A stretch of 64,000 nucleotides of DNA from FEN-1297 sp963834015 (GCA_963834015.1 CAWIAG010000004.1:434001-498000), one strand, 5' to 3'; numbered from the stretch's first letter, positions 18,654-27,945 are shown. The notes: generated by a model not told the origin, from the letters alone. Translations and numbers: made by a program.

Positions 18654-19625
18654 ATGCATTACGCACATCTTGGCAGAAGCGGCTTACTTGTAAGTAAAAT
18701 TTGTCTCGGTACTATGAACTTCGGCGAGTATACATCCGAAACAGATAGTTTTAAAATTATGGATAAAGCCTTGGAACTTGGTGTAAATTTTTTTGATACA
18801 GCTAATGTTTACGGTGGAAAGCTGGGTCCGGGTACTACCGAAAGTATCGTTGGAAAATGGCTTGAACAATCTAAAAACCGCGATAAGATTGTACTCGCTA
18901 CAAAGGTCTATAATAAAATGGGGGAAAAGGTAAATGATTCAAAACTTTCTGCTTATCATATCCGTAAAGCATGCGAGGACAGCCTTAGACGATTAAAGAC
19001 TGATCATATTGACCTTTATCAGATGCACCATATCGATCGTGAAACTCCCTGGGATGAAATTTGGCAGGCAATGGAATTACTGGTTAAAGAAGGAAAGGTT
19101 ATTTATATAGGCAGCAGCAATTTTGCCGCGTGGAATATTGTTGAAGCAAACTACATTGCGGAAAAAAGGAATTTCCTGGGATTAGTTTCAGAACAAAGTA
19201 TATATAGTTTGAGAAATAGGAATATTGAACTTGAAGTTATACCCGCGTGCAGGGCGATGGGCGTTGGATTGATTCCCTGGAGCCCAATTGGTGGCGGAAT
19301 TCTGGCTGGAGCATTTGATAAAATTAAAGATGGACAGCGCCGTAGCCGCGAACCTCTTCAGCGGTCTGCAGAAAGGCTCCGGCCCCAAATTGAAGCCTAT
19401 GAAAAACTTTGTAGAGAAATAAATCATAGTCCAGCCGATGTGGCATTAGCATGGATATTACATAATCCTGTAGTAACTTCTCCTATTGTCGGGCCCAGGA
19501 CAATTGAACAGTTTGTACAGAATACGGCAGCAGCAGATATAAAACTTTCTGCTGATGCAATGAAAAGTCTTGATGAAATTTGGCCCGGTCCTGGTAATCA
19601 GGCTCCGGAGGCTTACGCATGGTAA
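18654..19625 (+). CDS. aldo/keto reductase
   Basis: A 323-residue aldo/keto reductase, intact. Family marks: LGRSGLLVSKICLGTMNFGE, catalytic Asp and Tyr in NFFDTANVYGG, Lys in IVLATKVYNKM and His in IDLYQMHHID, with the NADPH-binding end VTSPIVGPRTIEQF. It resembles the YajO/Tas-type branch that reduces small aldehydes or sugars. RBS GGAGAA precedes the ATG. It is followed by two terminator hairpins (19668, 19759), so it is the last gene of its unit. Confidence 0.93.
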   Translation: MHYAHLGRSGLLVSKICLGTMNFGEYTSETDSFKIMDKALELGVNFFDTANVYGGKLGPGTTESIVGKWLEQSKNRDKIVLATKVYNKMGEKVNDSKLSAYHIRKACEDSLRRLKTDHIDLYQMHHIDRETPWDEIWQAMELLVKEGKVIYIGSSNFAAWNIVEANYIAEKRNFLGLVSEQSIYSLRNRNIELEVIPACRAMGVGLIPWSPIGGGILAGAFDKIKDGQRRSREPLQRSAERLRPQIEAYEKLCREINHSPADVALAWILHNPVVTSPIVGPRTIEQFVQNTAAADIKLSADAMKSLDEIWPGPGNQAPEAYAW

Positions 19626-19667
19626 CAATTTTGTAACAGGAATATTCCACCGCAAGAAAGCATCTGC

Positions 19668-19692
19668 CGGGATTAAATTATCCCGTCTTTTT
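19668..19692 (+). terminator. intrinsic terminator after aldo/keto reductase
   Basis: Stem CGGGAT/ATCCCG, loop TAAATT, then TCTTTTTTT. Confidence 0.8.
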
Positions 19693-19758
19693 TTGCTGCT
19701 ATGTGATGCTGGGGTGGATTAAAACCTTGCAATTTGTTTTATGTTAACTAAAAAATTA

Positions 19759-19784
19759 AAACCGGGTTTTACCCGGTTTTTTTT
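19759..19784 (+). terminator. second intrinsic terminator
   Basis: Perfect 9-bp stem AAACCGGGT/ACCCGGTTT with loop TTT and an eight-T tail (19777-19784). It isolates the hexosaminidase gene from the upstream unit. Confidence 0.85.
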
Positions 19785-19859
19785 ATATCTAAATTAACAT
19801 TCGAAAAATTCCTTATTTGCCTGAGCTTATACATTATTTAGGATTTTACCGGAGATAAA

Positions 19860-21938
19860 ATGAATCTTTATAAAATTATTCCCTTTATAATTGTTTCCTT
19901 ATCTATCCCATTGACCGTTGCCTATTCCCTGGGAAGTGATACTACTTTCAATCTTATGCCTGTTCCTGAAAAGATTATTAAGATGGATGGAAGGTTCAGG
20001 CTGGATACAACATTTACAATTTGTATTAAAGGAGATCCCTGCAGCCGCATATACGGAGCCGCAGCCAGGGCATTGAGACATCTATCCGGTCAGACAGGAT
20101 TTTTCTTTACTCAGGATTTTATTTTAAAAACAGATTCAACATTATCCGGGGATAATGATAACCCCTTTTTCTTAATTAAATGCAAAAATCACGGTAAACT
20201 TTGTACAAATGAAGAAGAATCTTATACCTTAACTATTTTACCCGGCAAAATAGAACTTTTGGCAAAAACTGATCTGGGTGCTATTCATGGGCTGCAAACT
20301 TTTCTCCAGTTATTAAGTATCGATAGTGCCGGCTATTATTTCCCCGCTGTAAAGATTATTGATAAACCCCGGTTTGTATGGCGGGGTTTGATGATTGACG
20401 TATGCCGCCATTTTATGCCCGTTGACGTAATCAAACGAAACCTCGATGCAATGGCTTATGTGAAAATGAATGTCCTGCATTTACATCTTAGCGACAACCA
20501 GGGATTCCGCCTGGAAAGTAAAACTTTCCCTGAATTAACAAAGCTGGGCTCTGATGGTTTGTATTTTACACAGGCCCAAATTAAAGATATAATTTCTTAC
20601 GCTGACAAAAGAGGTATTCGGGTAATACCTGAATTTGATATCCCTGGTCATTCAACTAGCTGGCTTATTGCCCACCCTGAATTATCAAGTTTGCCTGGAA
20701 AACAAAGGAAATTAAATCCTGAAAATAAAATTGAAAGATATTGGGGTGTTTTTAATCCCGTTTTCAATCCGGCAATCAGCGCAACGTATAAATTTTTCGA
20801 CAAATTTTTCAAAGAGATAGCGACGCTTTTTCCCGATGAATATATCCATATAGGCGGTGATGAAAATAATGGCAAAGAATGGAGCGAAAATAAACTCATC
20901 CAAAAGTTTATGACGCTGCATAATTTTAAAACAACGGAGCAGCTTCAAACATACTTTACAAAAAGGATACAGAAAATAATAACTAAATATCATAAGAAAA
21001 TGATAGGATGGGATGAAATTTTTCAGCCCGGTATGCCGGATAATATTGTCATTCAATCCTGGCGGGGTCAATCTGCATTATTTAATGCTGCGGGGCATGG
21101 ATATAAGGGAATTTTATCAAACGGATATTATCTCGACTTATGTCAGCATGCATCATATCATTATTTAAACGATCCTGCTCCAGCCGATTCTTTCTTAAGC
21201 GAAGCTGTTGTTAGAAATATTTTAGGCGGCGAAGCTGCTATGTGGAGCGAACTTGTTACACAGGAAACTATTGATTCCCGCATCTGGCCGCGGACTGCCG
21301 CCATCGCTGAAAGGTTATGGTCTCCCGGTTCGGTAAAAGATGTAAATGATATGTATAGAAGGCTGGATATAATAAATTATAAACTGGAAGATTATGGAAT
21401 AACAAACTTAAAAAATTATGACATGCTGTTAAGAAGATTAACCGGCGGAAATAATATTACACCTCTTAAATATTTTGTTGATGTAATTGAGCCTTTAAAA
21501 GGTTATGCAAGGTATTCTCAGGGAATTCATTATAATTCATATTCTCCGTACACCCGAACTGTAGATGCCGCAATTCCAGAATCAAACATTAGTAGAATTT
21601 TCGGAAATATTGTGGATGAATTGATATCCGGGAATAAGAAGTCTTTGGCCAAAGTTGATTCTATTATGAGCCTTTGGAAAGATAATTATACAGAGCTTTC
21701 CGAAACTATAAATTCATCCCCTCTTTTAAAAGAAATGGCGCCAATGGCTTTGAATTTAAAACTTTTATCGGAATCAGGGCTGGAAGCGGTAAATTTTATT
21801 AATAAAAATCAGAAACCCGGTATGGACTGGCTTACAGAAAAAACAAAGTTGCTGGATGCTGCTAAAAAATCTTATGGCCAATGTGAACTGCCGGTTACCG
21901 GCGCTTTCGGAAAGTTGTTCGAGGCAGCGGTTCATTAA
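19860..21938 (+). CDS. beta-N-acetylhexosaminidase, GH20, exported
   Basis: A 692-residue GH20 enzyme. A signal peptide (IIPFIIVSLSIPLTVAYS) is followed by the GH20b N-terminal domain to about residue 165. The TIM barrel then shows MIDVCRHFMPVDVIKRNLD, LHLHLSDNQGFRLESKTFPE, VIPEFDIPGHSTSW and the catalytic Asp-Glu pair in YIHIGGDENNG. Trp-rich positions typical of the -1 site (IGWDEIF, MWSEL) are present. It removes terminal GlcNAc/GalNAc from chitin-oligomers, glycans or peptidoglycan fragments in the periplasm or outside. Stand-alone gene. Confidence 0.95.
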   Translation: MNLYKIIPFIIVSLSIPLTVAYSLGSDTTFNLMPVPEKIIKMDGRFRLDTTFTICIKGDPCSRIYGAAARALRHLSGQTGFFFTQDFILKTDSTLSGDNDNPFFLIKCKNHGKLCTNEEESYTLTILPGKIELLAKTDLGAIHGLQTFLQLLSIDSAGYYFPAVKIIDKPRFVWRGLMIDVCRHFMPVDVIKRNLDAMAYVKMNVLHLHLSDNQGFRLESKTFPELTKLGSDGLYFTQAQIKDIISYADKRGIRVIPEFDIPGHSTSWLIAHPELSSLPGKQRKLNPENKIERYWGVFNPVFNPAISATYKFFDKFFKEIATLFPDEYIHIGGDENNGKEWSENKLIQKFMTLHNFKTTEQLQTYFTKRIQKIITKYHKKMIGWDEIFQPGMPDNIVIQSWRGQSALFNAAGHGYKGILSNGYYLDLCQHASYHYLNDPAPADSFLSEAVVRNILGGEAAMWSELVTQETIDSRIWPRTAAIAERLWSPGSVKDVNDMYRRLDIINYKLEDYGITNLKNYDMLLRRLTGGNNITPLKYFVDVIEPLKGYARYSQGIHYNSYSPYTRTVDAAIPESNISRIFGNIVDELISGNKKSLAKVDSIMSLWKDNYTELSETINSSPLLKEMAPMALNLKLLSESGLEAVNFINKNQKPGMDWLTEKTKLLDAAKKSYGQCELPVTGAFGKLFEAAVH

Positions 21939-21950
21939 TGAAATAAAAAT

Positions 21951-21979
21951 GTGAGGTTTACCTTTAAGGTGAGCCTCAC
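21951..21979. terminator. convergent hairpin between GH20 and tetR genes
   Basis: A 12-pair stem (GTGAGGTTTACC with GGTGAGCCTCAC, two wobble pairs) and loop TTTAA, sitting in the 52-bp gap between convergent genes. It is the third member of the GAGGCTCAC hairpin family (4161, 15201) and may double as a two-way terminator. Confidence 0.65.
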
Positions 21980-21990
21980 GTAAAGAACGA

Positions 21991-22605
21991 TTAATCCAAT
22001 AGCCCTAAGCTATTTAGTTTATCAATTCTCTCTTTGCTGTATCTTTTAAGAAGATATTCTTTAACGTCATTTAATGGAAACATTGTTTTATCAAAAAAAT
22101 AATCTAATCCTATTCCGTCAAGCAGAGCATTTAAAAGTTTTACTTCGAATGTCGGATTTATAAATCCAATACTGCGAGCGATATCTTCCATTACATGAAG
22201 ATATTTTTCATTGAAATAATTTGACATTTTCTTTCCCTCTTCAAACATTGCGGGCTGAAAAATAAAAGCAGTATACAGCTTCCACCGTTCTTCATTTTCT
22301 TCATAATATTTAAAGGTTGCTTCGATAATTAGCCGCAGTTTTTCATAAGGATCATCAACAGTATCCATTATTTCAATGAATTTTTCACCCTCCTTCATCA
22401 ATTCTTCAAAAATCGCCTCTATTAATTTTTGTTTGCTTTCAAAATAATTATAAGCTAAACCCTTGGAGATATTGGCTGCATTTGCAATATCGTTTATCGA
22501 TGTTCCATTGAATCCTTTTTCGGCAAACAGCTTTAATGCACTGTTTAGGATATTTTCCCTCGTCTTTTCCCGCATTTCCTGAAATTGTTGTTTTGATCTT
22601 GGCAT
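21991..22605 (-). CDS. TetR-family regulator, divergent to the exporter operon
   Basis: A 204-residue TetR protein with a classic HTH: ILNSALKLFAEKGFNGTSI, NDIANAANISKGLAYNYFES. The ligand domain (about 60-200) is helical and unassigned. It faces the 22768-27945 operon across 162 bp that carry three palindromes, one immediately before its own start. The 18-bp palindrome at 22736 has the TGA-N-TAAAC/GTTTA-N-TCA layout seen for several TetR proteins that sense fatty acids or hydrophobic compounds. That makes it the likely repressor of both itself and the operon; the inducer is a guess. Confidence 0.92.
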   Translation of the reverse strand: MPRSKQQFQEMREKTRENILNSALKLFAEKGFNGTSINDIANAANISKGLAYNYFESKQKLIEAIFEELMKEGEKFIEIMDTVDDPYEKLRLIIEATFKYYEENEERWKLYTAFIFQPAMFEEGKKMSNYFNEKYLHVMEDIARSIGFINPTFEVKLLNALLDGIGLDYFFDKTMFPLNDVKEYLLKRYSKERIDKLNSLGLLD

Positions 22606-22610
22606 TTTAG

Positions 22611-22628
22611 ATTGAATAAATGTTCAAT
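22611..22628. promoter_or_regulatory. putative TetR operator near tetR start
   Basis: ATTGAATAAATGTTCAAT: six-base arms ATTGAA/TTCAAT around a 6-base centre, 5 bp before the tetR ATG. Aligned to the operator at 22736, 12 of 16 bases agree. Confidence 0.55.
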
Positions 22629-22680
22629 TAAAAATATCCTCAAAATATTATTAAAGCAAGTCTTTTTATTGCTTTTTAGC

Positions 22681-22697
22681 TATTGGAATGTCCAATA
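22681..22697. promoter_or_regulatory. palindrome TATTGGA-ATG-TCCAATA
   Basis: A perfect 7-bp inverted repeat with a 3-base centre midway in the divergent promoter region. Its sequence differs from the other two dyads, so it may bind a different factor. Confidence 0.5.
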
Positions 22698-22735
22698 TTT
22701 CTTTTCTTGACAAAATATGAAAATTTATTTATCTT

Positions 22736-22753
22736 TGACTAAACGTTTAGTCA
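22736..22753. promoter_or_regulatory. putative TetR operator, perfect 18-bp palindrome
   Basis: TGACTAAACGTTTAGTCA is its own reverse complement across all 18 bases. It lies 14 bp before the ATG at 22768, where a bound repressor would block the exporter operon. Confidence 0.75.
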
Positions 22754-22767
22754 TAATAAAAAATTTT

Positions 22768-23514
22768 ATGAAAAACTTAATATTTATCACATTGTTTGCA
22801 CTTACTGCTCATTTGCAGGTATATTCTCAATCTGCCGAAGAAATTATTCAAAAGGCTGAAAACGCTGTTAAGGGAGAAACTGCTCATGGAACTATTGAAA
22901 TGACAATTGCAACCTCGGAATTTACCAGGTCGCTGAAAATGGAAGCCTGGTGGATCGGTAACGATAAAGCATTGATCGTAACAAAGTCTCCTGCTATGGA
23001 AGCCGGGAATAAAACTTTGAAAATCGGAAATGAAATATGGAGTTATCTGCGTAATACGGAAACTACTATAAAAATTCCCCCGTCAATGATGCTGCAGTCC
23101 TGGAACGGGTCGGATTATACAAATGACGACCTTGTGCATGCTTCCAATCTTACTAAAGATTATTATATAAAAATAATCGCTGTCGAAAAAATAAATAATG
23201 AAGATTGTTGGAAAATTGAGTTGACTCCTAAACCCGACGCTCCCGTTGTTTGGGGAAAAGTTTATTATTGGGTCAGGCACCAGGTTTTTCTACCATCTCT
23301 GATTCAATATTTTGACGAAAAAGGAACTATGGTCAGATATATGGTTTATTCTGATATTAAAACTATGCATGGAAGATTGATGCCGTCAAAGTGGATTATG
23401 TATAATGTTAAAAAGCCGGATCATTCAACTACTATGAAAGTTGATGATATGAATTTCGATACTAAAATTTCAGACAAAATCTTTTCTTATCAGGAACTTG
23501 AACGGGGTAATTGA
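22768..23514 (+). CDS. LolA-like outer membrane lipoprotein-sorting protein
   Basis: About 248 residues from ATG 22768. The frame is open from 22717, but that would put the operator palindrome inside the gene; 22768 gives a clean signal peptide (NLIFITLFALTAHLQVYSQ). The mature protein has the LolA/LolB-type half-barrel pattern (TAHGTIEMTIATSEFTRSLK, KIGNEIWSYLRNTETTIKIP, WKIELTPKPDAPVVWGKVYY). This family (COG2834-type) often sits beside FtsX-type permeases and is thought to carry a lipid-like ligand across the periplasm. First gene of a five-gene operon; the next start is 3 bp after its stop. Confidence 0.85.
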   Translation: MKNLIFITLFALTAHLQVYSQSAEEIIQKAENAVKGETAHGTIEMTIATSEFTRSLKMEAWWIGNDKALIVTKSPAMEAGNKTLKIGNEIWSYLRNTETTIKIPPSMMLQSWNGSDYTNDDLVHASNLTKDYYIKIIAVEKINNEDCWKIELTPKPDAPVVWGKVYYWVRHQVFLPSLIQYFDEKGTMVRYMVYSDIKTMHGRLMPSKWIMYNVKKPDHSTTMKVDDMNFDTKISDKIFSYQELERGN

Positions 23515-23517
23515 AAA

Positions 23518-24747
23518 GTGAAATTACTAATAAAACTTGCCTGGCGGAATATCTGGAGAAATAAGCGCAGGTCGCTTTTAACTTTGGCCGCTATTGTTTT
23601 CGCTTCTCTCGCCGCTATTGCAATGCGCGGGATACAATTAGGAACTTTTTCATTGAATATAAAAAATGCAGTTGAACTCTTTTCAGGCTACATTCAAATT
23701 CAGGATAAAGGTTATCTTGAAAACCCGACTTTAAATGCCAGCTTTAAAGTTAATGATAAAATGGTTTCCGCACTCAAAAGTACACCCGGGGTATTAAGCT
23801 ATTCACCCAGGATCTATGCCGATGGTTTAATATGTTTTAAAAATAATTCTTCAGGTGTTTCCATTATGGGTATTCAACCTGGATTGGAAAAAAATGTAAC
23901 CACATTTCAGCAGAATATCGATAGGGGTAAGTTCTTTGAGTTGGATTCAACAAATGAAATAGTATTGGGATCAAAATTAATGGATAATCTTAATGCTAAA
24001 ATCGGCGATGAGGTTATTCTACTCTCTCAGGGTTACGATGGAACTCTCGGAAATCAGAAATTCAAAATTACCGGGACAGTAAAAATTGGTGCCCGTGAAT
24101 TGGAATCCGCGGTTACTTTTATGGGACTTAAAACTTCACAATCACTTCTCGGCATGGGACCCAGGATTAGCGTTATTGCCATTAAAGCAGAGGACATTGA
24201 ACGCCTTAAAGGAATTAAAGACTCCCTTACCCGTAATGTTAATAATCCAAACCTGTCAGTGCTTTTGTGGAACGAGGTAAGCCCGGAAATGCAGCAGCAA
24301 ATAAATCTTTCGAATATTAGAGGAATTCTATTTAACGGTATACTTATTGTCATTGTAGCTTTCGGAATATTAAATACGGTTTTAATGTCTGTTACTGAAA
24401 GATTTAAGGAATTCGGAGTAGTCCTTTCTATCGGCATGCCGCAATTAAAACTTACATATATTATTTATATTGAAACTTTTTTCATTACAATTATTGGTTT
24501 ATTACTCGGGAATATAATTGGCTTTGCCGTTAACTATTATTTTGTTATCCATCCCATAGTTTTTGGGGGAGAGCTTAAGAAGTTATATGAAATGTACCAT
24601 TACCTGCCATTGGCACAGTCATCGGTTCAGTTTTCAATATTTCTCAATGTTTCTCTTTCTATAATTATTATATCTTTACTTGCGTGCGTTTATCCTGCTT
24701 ATAAAGTTTATAAACTCGAACCGTTAAAAGGAATCCGGCATACATGA
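23518..24747 (+). CDS. FtsX/LolC-type ABC transporter permease 1
   Basis: A 409-residue permease starting at GTG 23518. An N-terminal LAWRNIWRNKRRSLLTLAAI segment, the hallmark of MacB/LolCE permeases, is followed by a large periplasmic domain (about 45-270) and three C-terminal helices (ILFNGILIVIVAFGILNTVL, YIETFFITIIGLLLGNIIGF, NVSLSIIIISLLACVYPAYK) ending with the P-A-Y-K-x-x-x-L-E-P-L motif. It should pair with permease 2 and the ATPase to extract or move a hydrophobic substrate by mechanotransmission. Confidence 0.92.
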   Translation: MKLLIKLAWRNIWRNKRRSLLTLAAIVFASLAAIAMRGIQLGTFSLNIKNAVELFSGYIQIQDKGYLENPTLNASFKVNDKMVSALKSTPGVLSYSPRIYADGLICFKNNSSGVSIMGIQPGLEKNVTTFQQNIDRGKFFELDSTNEIVLGSKLMDNLNAKIGDEVILLSQGYDGTLGNQKFKITGTVKIGARELESAVTFMGLKTSQSLLGMGPRISVIAIKAEDIERLKGIKDSLTRNVNNPNLSVLLWNEVSPEMQQQINLSNIRGILFNGILIVIVAFGILNTVLMSVTERFKEFGVVLSIGMPQLKLTYIIYIETFFITIIGLLLGNIIGFAVNYYFVIHPIVFGGELKKLYEMYHYLPLAQSSVQFSIFLNVSLSIIIISLLACVYPAYKVYKLEPLKGIRHT

Positions 24748-24775
24748 AATCCCACATTAATAAAAAAGAATTTAT

Positions 24776-26050
24776 ATGCTGTTAATACTAGCCTGGCGGA
24801 ACATCTGGAGAAACAAAAGAAGATCGTTGATTGTTATTTCATCCGTAGTGATCGGCCTGATTGCAATCGTCCTTACCAGCGGGCTTGCGAACGGAATGCT
24901 TCAGCAAATGCTTTTCAACCAGATAAATTTAGATATTTCGCATATTCAAATTCATAAAAAAGGTTTTAATGATAATAAAATTGTAAAAGATTTTATTCCT
25001 GATTATCAAAAAGTTGAATCGGTTCTTAAAAACGATAAGGAGATATTGGCTTATAGTAAAAGAGTCCTTGTACCGGGGATTTTAAGCAGCGCAGATAATT
25101 CTTCCGGAGTGATGATTAAAGGGATAAATCCTGAAGAAGAATCTAAAGTTTCGGTGATTAATAATTCAATTATTGAAGGTAAATATATAGGCACGAATAA
25201 ACATGATATAATTATCGGGAAAAAACTTGCCGAAAAGCTCGGAGTTAGCCTGGGAGATAAAGTAGTTGCGATGACCAATACCTTAAATGGTAACATTGGC
25301 TCAGATGTTTTCAGAATCGTTGGAATTTTCCGGACAGCGAATTCCGAATATGACAAAAGGGCCATTTATATAACCGCAATAGCTGAAGATGCAATGTTAG
25401 GATTCGATGAGCAGAAGGGGCAAAATTCATCATTGCAGGAAAACTTTACTGAAAATAAGGTTGTACCGGAAAGGTATTATGAGTTTGCGGTTATTACTAA
25501 GGATTTTGAAAATGTTGACTTAATTAAAAAAAATATTGAAGCAAAATTAGGCGGCGATTATGAGGTGCTAACCTATAAAGATTTACTTCCTATGTTGATT
25601 TATCAGATGGAGATTTTTAAAAAATCCATGCTTATAATAAATCTTATTATTGGCCTTGCTTTAATATTCGGTATTGTTAATTCAATGTTAATGTCTGTGT
25701 TCGAAAGAATAAATGAGATAGGGGTTCTAATGGCAATTGGAATGAAGAATTCCCGGATCTATTTGATGATTGTATCAGAAGCCTTCATATTAGGTATTAT
25801 AGGAACTGTTGCAGGTTTAACATGCGGATTACTGCTTGATTTACTGTTGTCTCATTCGGGTGTAAATCTTGGTTTATTCTCAGCAGGGCTGGAGGCAATT
25901 GGAGTCGGTTCAATTGTATATCCTGCCGTTTTAATAGGTGATATAATAAGTTCGGTTCTTATCATGCCGTTTGTTGCTATAATTGGAGCTCTTTACCCTG
26001 CATATAGGGCAATTAAGCTGGAACCGATTTATGCAATTAACTTTGTATAA
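24776..26050 (+). CDS. FtsX/LolE-type ABC transporter permease 2
   Basis: A 424-residue permease with the same plan as its neighbour: LAWRNIWRNKRRSLIVISSV at the start, a periplasmic domain, three C-terminal helices and the terminal LYPAYRAIKLEPIYAI motif. The matching N-termini show that the two permeases are paralogues, so the transporter is probably a heterodimer like LolCE. The gap to permease 1 is 28 bp and to the ATPase gene 44 bp. Confidence 0.92.
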   Translation: MLLILAWRNIWRNKRRSLIVISSVVIGLIAIVLTSGLANGMLQQMLFNQINLDISHIQIHKKGFNDNKIVKDFIPDYQKVESVLKNDKEILAYSKRVLVPGILSSADNSSGVMIKGINPEEESKVSVINNSIIEGKYIGTNKHDIIIGKKLAEKLGVSLGDKVVAMTNTLNGNIGSDVFRIVGIFRTANSEYDKRAIYITAIAEDAMLGFDEQKGQNSSLQENFTENKVVPERYYEFAVITKDFENVDLIKKNIEAKLGGDYEVLTYKDLLPMLIYQMEIFKKSMLIINLIIGLALIFGIVNSMLMSVFERINEIGVLMAIGMKNSRIYLMIVSEAFILGIIGTVAGLTCGLLLDLLLSHSGVNLGLFSAGLEAIGVGSIVYPAVLIGDIISSVLIMPFVAIIGALYPAYRAIKLEPIYAINFV

Positions 26051-26094
26051 TTTATATAAAAATATTTTTCGTTAAAAAGTATAGAGAATCTATA

Positions 26095-26766
26095 ATGGAA
26101 ATTCTAAAAGCAGAAAAATTGATAAAAATCTATCAGGATAACGGAGTTCCGGTAAATGCTCTGCGCGGTGTTGATCTTTCAATTTCCAAAGGTGAATACC
26201 TTGTAATAGCGGGGCCGTCAGGTTCAGGTAAAACAACATTATTAAATTTGCTTGGTGCCCTTGATAAACCAACAGGGGGAAAAATATTTTTTGAGGGGGA
26301 AGATTTAACAGGTAAAACTAAAAGTGAACTTTCGGATATGCGGCTTCACAAGCTGGGTTTCGTGTTTCAGGCGTATAACCTGATACCGGTATTATCAGCA
26401 TTGGAAAATATTGAGTTCAGTATGATGCTGCTCGGTATACCTGACAAAGAACGGCATGAGAAAGCCCTTGAATTAATGGATGACCTCGGTATTAAAGAAT
26501 TAGCAGGCAAACGGCCTAATGAAATGAGCGGCGGCCAGCAGCAAAGAGTTGCTGTAGCAAGGGCTATTGTAAATAACCCAACCGTTGTGCTTGCCGACGA
26601 ACCTACCGCAAATCTGGATTCTGTTACTGCCGCTAATCTCCTCGATTTAATGGAACGCATGAATATTGAAAAAAATATTACTTTTATTTTTTCATCGCAC
26701 GATAAGAATGTTATAGACCGCGCCAAACGATTATTGATTTTGAAAGATGGGAAATTACTTGATTAA
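26095..26766 (+). CDS. ABC transporter ATPase, LolD/MacB-type
   Basis: A 223-residue ATPase of standard LolD size. Walker A GPSGSGKTTLLN near residue 40, Q-loop FVFQAYNLIPVLSALEN, signature EMSGGQQQRVAVARAI, Walker B VVLADEPTANLDS and H-loop FSSHD are all intact. It powers the two FtsX-type permeases encoded just upstream. Cytoplasmic face of the inner membrane. Confidence 0.96.
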   Translation: MEILKAEKLIKIYQDNGVPVNALRGVDLSISKGEYLVIAGPSGSGKTTLLNLLGALDKPTGGKIFFEGEDLTGKTKSELSDMRLHKLGFVFQAYNLIPVLSALENIEFSMMLLGIPDKERHEKALELMDDLGIKELAGKRPNEMSGGQQQRVAVARAIVNNPTVVLADEPTANLDSVTAANLLDLMERMNIEKNITFIFSSHDKNVIDRAKRLLILKDGKLLD

Positions 26767-26793
26767 AATTTTATAACCGAAGATTAAATCCGA

Positions 26794-27945
26794 ATGAAAA
26801 AATTTGAAATTCTATTATTGCTAATTTGTTTATATGTTTCAAATTTATATTCCCAAATCGACTATTCCTTCTCAGGTTATGTTACAAATTTACCATTTTA
26901 CTCTATCTATAATGATGAACTTGCAGACTTAACGGGTATAGATAAATATCAATTTGCCGACCTTACACGCTTAAGATTGCGCCCGGAAATTTATCTCGCT
27001 TCACAAACACGCATAAATATTGAGTATGAAGTTGATGCATTGTATTCGAAACTGAATTCTTTTTCATTTATCAGCCAGACAAATACGAACCGCCAGATTG
27101 TTAACTTAAAATGGACAGTTTCAGATCAAAATAATTTAGATGTATCTGATTATATAGACAGACTTTATTTAAGGCAGGGATTCGACTGGGGAAACATTAC
27201 TATAGGAAGACAAAGAATTGCATGGGGTGTAGGAAAAGTCTGGAGCCCCACTGATTTATTTAATCCAATTAACCCGGCAAATTTTGGTAAAATTGAAAAA
27301 GACGGGGCGGATGCCGCATCATTAACGTATAGCTTTGGTAATTTCACCGATATCAATTTGGTTTACAATCCGCAGGAAAAATTACAAACAAGCAATGCAG
27401 GATTCAGGCTGAGAACTAATTTTGATAAATACGATTTCGCATTAATCGGCGGATATTTTGATCAAAGAATAGTGGCAGGAGGTGACTTCGCCGGAAATTT
27501 TTATGATGCTGGAATACGCGGCGAGGGAATTATTTCCTTCAATAAAGATGACCCCGACAGTAATTATGTAAAATTTGTATTTGGTATGGATAATCAGTTC
27601 ACATCTAAGCTGTACGCTCTTATTGAATACCAGTTTAATGGCGAAGGAACGGCATATAAATTTAATTATGATCTTTTAGGCTTGCTTGATGGAAGAATAA
27701 TAAATCTTAGCCGTAATTATATAGATGCAAGCATTACTTATCAGCTAACCCCTTTATTTACAATTTCACTTTCGAATAATTCAAACTTAAATGACGGCAG
27801 CGGATATTTAAGTTTTACAGGAACTTATTCAATAACTGATAATTCATTTGCAACAGCAGGAATATTAACTACTTACGGAAATAAATTTACTGAATACAGT
27901 TACTATCCATCTTCCCTTTATCTGCAGGGTCAATTTTTCTTTTAA
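26794..27945 (+). CDS. predicted outer membrane beta-barrel of the exporter operon
   Basis: A 383-residue protein with a signal peptide (FEILLLLICLYVSNLYSQ). Alternating hydrophobic strands run throughout, such as RLYLRQGFDWGNITIGRQRI, and the C-terminus SSLYLQGQFFF ends in the aromatic run typical of BAM-assembled barrels. WSPTDLFNP and RQRIAWG are reminiscent of DUF1302-like or alginate-export-like barrels, which often occur with LolA-like and FtsX genes. It could be the outer membrane exit of the operon's substrate or a receptor for it. Last gene of the operon. Confidence 0.75.
   Translation: MKKFEILLLLICLYVSNLYSQIDYSFSGYVTNLPFYSIYNDELADLTGIDKYQFADLTRLRLRPEIYLASQTRINIEYEVDALYSKLNSFSFISQTNTNRQIVNLKWTVSDQNNLDVSDYIDRLYLRQGFDWGNITIGRQRIAWGVGKVWSPTDLFNPINPANFGKIEKDGADAASLTYSFGNFTDINLVYNPQEKLQTSNAGFRLRTNFDKYDFALIGGYFDQRIVAGGDFAGNFYDAGIRGEGIISFNKDDPDSNYVKFVFGMDNQFTSKLYALIEYQFNGEGTAYKFNYDLLGLLDGRIINLSRNYIDASITYQLTPLFTISLSNNSNLNDGSGYLSFTGTYSITDNSFATAGILTTYGNKFTEYSYYPSSLYLQGQFFF

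Noticed and set aside
22717..22767. Upstream start for the LolA-like gene
   Set aside because: It would place the operator palindrome inside the coding region and spoil the signal peptide; ATG 22768 is better.
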